Below, one piece after another: positions 57,255-64,000 of a DNA stretch of 64,000 nucleotides. Every line of letters starts with the position of its first letter. Position 1 is the stretch's first letter. The stretch covers positions 20,743,308 to 20,807,307 of the forward strand of contig CM065704.1 in the NCBI GenBank assembly GCA_017654935.2. Direction: 5' to 3'. Under the pieces are notes generated by a model. That model searched no databases. It saw only the letters and a program-made list of their open reading frames with translations, and had not been told where the DNA came from. Both the position numbers and the translations under genes were made by a program. The stretch comes from Phymorhynchus buccinoides (taxonomy: Eukaryota; Mollusca; Gastropoda; Neogastropoda; Raphitomidae).

Positions 57255-58940
57255 GACAACATACAAACAACTCATTTTAATTATTGATTTACATTAAAAC
57301 AAAGCGTCTGTGCAGAGGGTCATACTTACTATTGTACCTGTATTAATTAGATTTGGGTCTTTCCTGGTATTCCAGTACCTCCAGGATCGACCCAGTATTT
57401 TTACATTCATAAATGTGTAATAATCATATGTATTGTAGCTGTACCTGGTCGGAGGATGTTAAACACATTTTATTCTTCTGTATAGAGGGTGTGGTGGAAA
57501 GCCTCATTTCAACATTCAGACAAGTGTACTGTAAGTGTATGCAACTGCCTGGAGTGTCGTAGGATTCAAATCAAAGGTTTCACCTCTTTAAAAAAAAAGA
57601 GAAAAAAGGGGGGGGGGGGGGATAAAACAATTGTGAATGTGTGCAAACAAAGCAGACTAAACCTAGACTTCACTTTCCTGTCTTCTTTATAAATCTGCAT
57701 TTCAATCAACTGAACCGTAATTGGCACAAACAAAACACAGATTAAACTTAACACAACGTACAGTAGTACACAGTAGTAGGCAAGTTTTTCTTTCCTAGTT
57801 GAAATTAGAAAGGCACATTGTTGACCTGACGCACAAAACAGTTTATACAAGTTACAACAGTCACTCAGTCAGTCTTGTCTTCTGAACTGCAGAACAAATG
57901 AAACCATGATGCAGCATAGCATGTACACACAGCATTCACATGTCACCTTTTACTTCTTAGCTGAAAACAAAGCAAAAGAATTAACAACAATCAATACTGA
58001 CAACAGTCAGGCAGTGGATTCACTCACCACTCTTCACCACGATTTTAACACCGCTATTAACTTTGAAGTCTCTATCAACTGCCAAAGATGACAAACTGTT
58101 GTGTCATGTCAGACAATTTTAGAAATAGCTAGCTAATGCTGATCCAAGCAACAATGTTACTGCCCCACCCTGATCACGTAATTCTATACCTTGGCTACGT
58201 CTTTCCAATGATATTCAGGTACGCCTTAAGATCAAATCAATGATCAGAAACCCATTTGATATAATTCTATCACTGACATCATTTCTCATGATGAAATAAA
58301 CAAAAACAAAGAAATGAAACTATGTGTTGTCAGAAATATATAAGGGCACAACGGCACAAGTAAGAAAGCATTCCTGCGTTCACATGAAGGCCTAAATATG
58401 TACTGGTACACAACTCAAGAAGTGGCCCTTGGCCTTGCAATATTAAATTATACTGTTAATGTTAAGTGACTGTCTCAAGATCTACACAGACATGTATATC
58501 TCTGTTCATTGGCTGGGTAAGCACTAAGAACAGATCAAGGGTCAACAGACAACGGCAAACATTCAGGGACAGTACTTAGGCAGTTAGTGCCCCTCACAGA
58601 TAAAAAAAAGAACCAAAACAACCCTACAACAACCAAACCTACAAACTTCATCACATACTCAATTTTCTCTCTTTGAGTTTGACTCCTTTCATTTTTTCTC
58701 AATGTTTATTATCGTTCTAAACCATTTAACTATAGTACAGGTGTATTTAGCCAAATTTGTCACAATTTTGTTAATATAATATAATTAGTAAATTACATTA
58801 AGACATTGAAATTCTAATGATTTAAGACTTAATTTTTGTTTTAACTTATTATTTTTCTTATTGTGTGTGCCTGTATCTTCTTCATGATTTTAAACATGTT
58901 GGCTTCATATACTGTACCTTGTGTGTTTTGATTGTCATAG
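57255..58940. other. Non-coding stretch, no gene seen
   Basis: AT-rich; a G-run of about 13 lies at 57609-57621. No splice-bounded frame or known repeat was found. Confidence 0.4.
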
Positions 58941-58949
58941 TTGTGTGTA

Positions 58950-59125
58950 AGACATATAGAGTGTGTGTGATTGCTGTCATTGACTAGAGATGTGTGCATG
59001 CGTGCATGTGTGCGTGTGTGTGTGTGATTGCTGTAATTGACTAGAGAGATGTGTGCGCACGTGCGTGCGTGCACGCGTGTGTGTGTGTGCGTGTGCGTGT
59101 GCGTGTGTTTGCACGTATGTGCATG
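58950..59125. repeat. GT-rich tract with tandem duplication
   Basis: The block GTGTGTGATTGCTGT-ATTGACTAGAGA occurs twice (about 58966 and 59020), each followed by GT/GC repeats. Confidence 0.85.
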
Positions 59126-59947
59126 AGACTTCGTCATCTCTGTGTGTGTGCAAGTGCAAATAAAAACAAAATTGGATCTTTCCATGTTTCTTAAAATCTT
59201 CTATACTAGCTATTTTCACTGAGCTTTACACCACTGATCAAAGAATTTACCCAAGCAATATTCCATACCATGACTGAAGACTTAACTGTCTTGACCAACA
59301 GCCAAAAGTTAAGTTCACACACAAGCAAATTGAATGCACAAACTCAGTTTAAGTACAAACTGAAACACAAATGTATGAACACTGAAAGCAAAGCGTTGAA
59401 TTCATGAACTGTGCATTTCACGACACCTGACACCTCCCTAACCCTACGTCACCTACAATCAACTGGTAGTTGGACAGGCTAACACGCACCAACAACCCCT
59501 TTCCTAATTCTATTTTTAACTTTCGGGGGCACGAAGAGACAAGAGACAACACAGACACACACATACTCCTGAAGGATACTGAGAGTGAGACACACATGCT
59601 GAGGAGTCACACCGCACACATACACACTGAGTTACACACACACACACACACAGACATGCACACTTAACACAGTGAAATACACACAACAGACATGGAGAGA
59701 ACACTCAGAAGCACAAAGCTAAAAATAGAGAGCAGCCATTGGCTGCGTTTTATGCTGCCAAAGGGGCGCCATATTGTTAGTATTATGCCACTCCCACCGC
59801 AGCAGCAGCAGCAACACATGTACAGTAGGCGGTCAGTGTGTTATGACTAACACGTACATGAAAGCATTTCTCCTCGCATTGCAGACACGTGCTTCAGAAA
59901 ACACGTTTGTGAGTATAATTTTCTTTCTGTTCTTTTTTTTAGTCCCC
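59126..59947. other. Non-coding stretch
   Basis: CA-rich tracts lie around 59550-59665 and a CAG cluster at about 59800-59816. No gene is supported. Confidence 0.4.
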
Positions 59948-60300
59948 GAGCCGAAGGTTCGGGAACTATTGTTTCTGTCTGGTCCGTCCGGCGTCCGGCT
60001 ATTCGTCCGTTTTTCTCAAAAACTATTCAGTCTATCATCATCAAAGTTGGTATACTAGTTTGCCAAGATGCAAGCTATCCACTGATGTATTTAGTATTAC
60101 ATTAAGGTCAAGGTCGCGCCAGTTACGGGGTTGAAACCCCAAAACACATAACTGCTAATATCTCGCGAAGTTTTGCATGTATTTCAATGCAGTTTTTTTC
60201 ACAGCATTTCTTGATGAATGGTCTATAACACAGTTGTCATGAATTTTTCTGTGCGCTCGTGTTTGCGCATGATCACGCGCGCTCAAATCACGGGTCCGAA
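59948..60300. repeat. Probable dispersed element beginning CCGAGCCGAAGGTTCGGG
   Basis: The start contains a short inverted repeat (CCCGAGCC-GAA-GGTTCGGG) followed by a CCGTCCG-rich, then AAGGTCAAGGTCGCG-containing segment. The style matches transposon ends in molluscs, but there is only one copy here, so the call is tentative. Confidence 0.4.
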
Positions 60301-60452
60301 CCAAAAGGCTATGACTTGAAAATTTCACAAAGCATTGTTGGAAACTTCATGGCTTGAAACTCTATCTGTTGACTGATGATTTGATGTAAATATTACAAGT
60401 GAACCCGTAAGCCTAGACTCCACCAACACGGCTGGAAATACCCAGAGACAGA

Positions 60453-60524
60453 GACAGAGAAAGAGAGAGAAAGAGAGCGAGAGCGGTGAGGGAGAGAGAC
60501 AGAGACACAGAGAGAGAGAGAGCG

Positions 60525-60617
<93 letters not shown>
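60453..60617. repeat. (GA)n and poly-G
   Basis: Imperfect then perfect GA repeats end in a G-run of about 10. Confidence 0.95.
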
Positions 60618-60618
<1 letters not shown>

Positions 60619-61660
60619 AGCAAACAGTTGGCTGTAGCACTGTGGCTCACACTTGACTACTGAGTTCCTGCGCGGGTGTGCTAGCTTGCTGGCATCGCCG
60701 AGTCTTGCTTGCCTCAGTGACTGGCTGGATGGGGGAAGGTGATGCATTAGGGGAGGAGGTGAGTGGGTTTCACGATAGTGCATAGGTGGAAACTAAATTA
60801 TCCCAATTGAACGGCCGTGCCTAGGCCCTTTGTGTCACAGGCCCGATATGTCCCACTTCTTTCCGGCCGTCCATCCGTCCGTCCTGTTTTCAGTTCTCAA
60901 TGGTCTCCCCGCTGTGTGTACAGCCGACACATTCCGATTTCGGAGTAGCTCGGCGATGCTGCGAGGGGACTTTGCAGCCGCTCGGTGTTGAACTTATTAT
61001 CTTTTAAGTTTGTTAGCTGTTCCATTGAATGATTGTTCTTTACTTTATGATGCTTCAGTTTTTTCCTTTGTTTTTTCTTTCTAATTTTTGCTTTCTCACA
61101 CTCACCCCATCCTCTCACTCTTATTATGGCGCTGCGCACGCGCGTATGGATTTCAGCCCAAACAATTTGTTTCTCTCTGCAGTTTCTATCTTTCTCTCTC
61201 TCTGTCTCACCCTTTCTCTATCTCACACACACACGCACACACACACAGATACACACACACACAAGCACGCACACGCACATTTTAACTGAAGTACTAGTTT
61301 GATTGTCTCTCTCTCATCTGTACATCTGTCTCTCTCACACACACACCGATATAAAATGTTAAAACGTGTGCATAAGGAACGCACACACTCTCTTTCTTCT
61401 ACTATCAACAGAGTATAAACAGCACCCAGTTAGCGGGGCCAAGATCCTACACATGGCCGATCCCAACTGTCTGCTGTGGCATCAGTTTTACTGTGTAGTT
61501 TACTGCTGGCTCACGCAGTCTTTTCTCTACGTCAGTGCTCACAAGTCTCTCTCTCCTTCACAGTCACACACATGCGCACACACACACACAAAGAGAACCA
61601 ATCATGCATTAACAAGAAGTTAACTTGAGCGAAACCCCCAACTGAGTCTGTCATGTCACC
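60618..61660. other. Non-coding stretch with CA and CT tracts
   Basis: CA/CT tracts lie at 61190-61285 and 61325-61345. A GC-richer segment spans about 60640-61150. No exon could be supported. Confidence 0.4.
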
Positions 61661-61663
61661 ACA

Positions 61664-62198
<535 letters not shown>

Positions 62199-62329
62199 AC
62201 ACGCGCGTTTGTACAAGTGTATGCTTGTGAGTTGTGTGCTTGTGTGTGTGTCAGTGAGAATGTGTTTCTGTATGCTTCATTAAATGTATGTGGGTCTGTG
62301 TGTGTATCAGTGAGCGTGTGTGTGTTTAA

Positions 62330-62400
62330 GTGCTGATTGTAAAGCGCTTTCTGATCGATAAAAAGCGCTATATAGATATTCGTTTAATATTATCATTATC
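62330..62400 (+). mobile_element. LINE 3'-tail remnant
   Basis: GATTGTAAAGCGCTTTCTG and AAAGCGCTATATAGAT followed by an ATT/ATC-rich tail match the ends of the L2/CR1-type copies at 28.5 and 39.5 kb. No coding part remains. Confidence 0.55.
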
Positions 62401-62907
62401 TTTTTTATACAAAGGTAAAGAACACATGATTATTTTATTAGTTTGATTGAGCCTACTTATACTCATAGCCCACTTTAGTACCTCGGATGTTTCCTAGCCA
62501 AAGTGAAATAAGAATCCTGTTAGTGTTACTAGGTTCCTGTTATAATTTTATCGCTTCACATTGCGCAATCATCTACACTCAAGCCAAGGTTGTGAAAACA
62601 AGCAAACGTTTTGATTTTGACAACTTGAAAAATACAGTAAACAAAGGGTTTTCTTTTTCAGCTAAAAAAACCCCAACAGAATAATAATTACATGGTTCTT
62701 AGATTTTGATCTTTAATAGGCATTGCTTTCAAGTTTTAGTTTGGCATAGGTATCAAAGTTGTTCTGATAAACTTGCAAACCGTTCAATCAACCCCAAACA
62801 CTGCAAGTTGTGTATAACTTTAAAGTTAATACGCAGAAAGCAGAAAACCAGTAAGTCACCAACCAAGCAAATTGTAACTGTACACATCCAGTCAACCCTC
62901 CACTGCT
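62401..62907. other. Non-coding stretch, no gene seen
   Basis: AT-rich; nothing recognised. Confidence 0.4.
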
Positions 62908-63075
62908 GATGCACCAAGGATGGAAAAGTAAACTGTCCTGATACAAGAAAATCAATAGGACAAAATGTCCAATTTCTTGCAGAAATCAATAGCACAAGCT
63001 TTGTTACAAAGTCTGCCAGTGTTAAGCTTTAATAGGACATTTTCTGTCATGACAGGAGGAACACAAAGGATATTT
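62908..63075 (+). repeat. Unexpanded relative of the 34-bp satellite and its flank
   Basis: GATGCACCAAGGATGG, AACTGTCCTGATACAAGAAA, AGGACAAAATGTCC, TTTCTTGCAGAAATC, TCTGCCAGTGTTAAGCTT and AGGACATTTTCTGTCATGAC follow the same order as the left border of the satellite at 30985-31110. Only one satellite-like unit is present. Confidence 0.75.
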
Positions 63076-63344
63076 TCAGTTTTATCTACAATTATCAGGA
63101 CTATGACTATGTCCTTGACTTGGCCTCATGACACCACTATTCCACACTGCTCGACCCCCAAACACCAAAAAACACATTCTCTCTCACAGCTACTCACCCT
63201 CAAGTGATAAGCTGTGGTTACTAGTTGTAACTCCAGTGCCTAAGACCGCAAAGAATAACTTGCAATAAATACTAATCCAAACCGATTATTTCAACAAGCT
63301 GAAATTAAAATGAAATGCTCACATTAGTGTGACACATGACAAGC

Positions 63345-63815
63345 ACAAGTAAAAGGTGGAATGCTGAGTTGAAGGCAGTGTGATGTAACGGTGAACTGCA
63401 GAGACAAGGGAGGATGTGCCTGAAGGCTCAGGCTGACACAACTAAAAGGTGGAATGCTGAGTTGAAGGCAGTGTGATGTAACGGTGAACTGCAGAGACAA
63501 GGGAGGATGCGCCTGAAGGCTCAGGCTGACACAAGTAAAACGTGGAATGCTGAGTTGAAGGCAATGTGATGTAACGGTGAACTGCAGAGACAAGGGAGGA
63601 TGCGCCTGAAGGCTCAGGCTGACACAAGTAAAAGGTGGAATGCTGAGTTGAAGGCAGTGTGATGTAACAGTGAACTGCAGAGACAAGGGAGGATGCGCCT
63701 GAAGGCTCAGGCTGACACAAGTAAAAGGTGGAATGCTGAGTTGAAGGCAATGTGATGTAACGGTGAACTGCAGAGACAAGGGAGGATGCGCCTGAAGGCT
63801 CAGGCTGACACAACT
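63345..63815. repeat. 93-bp minisatellite, five units
   Basis: GGTGGAATGCTGAGTTGAAG and CTGAAGGCTCAGGCTGACAC recur every 93 bp with few changes. As 93 is a multiple of three, two minus-strand frames stay open with a 31-residue repeat. I see no splice sites or flanking coding sequence, so I treat the frames as by-products. Confidence 0.93.
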
Positions 63816-64000
63816 TCACTAGCTCAACTGGTTCTCAAAGTTTTGTCAACATTCTGCACTCTTTTGTGGACAATGATTGTTTGCCTTTTTCTGCATTCTC
63901 ACAGCACAAATGCACTTTTGTAAGCCGGTTGACCAGTTTCTGCCTACTTATCTTTTTAAAATGAACATCAAGGAAGTACCGCCACTTCACGAGGCTTATT
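63816..64000. other. Window end, nothing recognised
   Basis: This short AT-rich stretch has no feature that I can support. Confidence 0.4.

Overview
This is eukaryotic DNA, almost certainly from a marine mollusc and probably a gastropod. Coding sequence is split into short exons with GT-AG introns. Simple repeats are very abundant (GA/CT, GT/CA, poly-G). Dispersed repeats, minisatellites and retroelements fill most of the rest. One membrane protein ends in a tail pattern that I recall from molluscan proteins. The species call is inference; I ran no search.

Host genes. (1) A short plus-strand terminal exon (388-468) of an unrecognised gene enters from the left. (2) A minus-strand gene in five phase-consistent exons (9004 down to 3132) encodes a CUB domain, a Ser/Thr/Pro-rich stalk of about twenty 9-residue repeats, one membrane segment and a short tail. 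Its 5' exons were not found. (3) A minus-strand Neuralized-type E3 ubiquitin ligase has three phase-consistent exons: an NHR domain (56068-55526), the end of the NHR (44111-43992) and a C-terminal RING finger (42193-41664). Its earlier exons, including any first NHR, were not found and may lie beyond 64000.

Mobile elements. 9.8-16.8 kb holds LINE debris, mainly one minus-strand APE/RT LINE split by a roughly 1.9-kb hAT insertion. 20218-26265 is a young, minus-strand, non-autonomous LTR retrotransposon (nearly identical 1.68-kb LTRs, Gag-protease-truncated integrase, no reverse transcriptase) inserted in a TG microsatellite. 44239-52806 is a nearly complete plus-strand LTR retrotransposon lying antisense in the Neuralized intron, with 5-bp target duplications. 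Its pol order is protease-integrase-RT-RNase H, the unusual order of Gmr1-like Ty3/gypsy elements. Smaller elements include tRNA-derived SINEs, a second SINE-like family with a 14-bp target duplication, a piggyBac-type MITE with TTAA ends, a 'TATAAGGCGCA' MITE family (two copies), a dispersed family with 'GTTACCGGTACT' repeats, and L2/CR1-type LINE tails.

Tandem repeats. The largest is a 34-bp satellite of about 4.4 kb (31.08-35.49 kb), with what looks like an unexpanded relative at 62.9-63.1 kb. Two arrays appear to be built from pieces of the Neuralized gene. A 65/69-bp array in the large intron carries copies of the splice acceptor of exon 43992-44111. A degenerate array in the 3' flank carries copies of the last coding bases and stop codon. 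The rest of the window is AT-rich non-coding DNA in which I see no gene.
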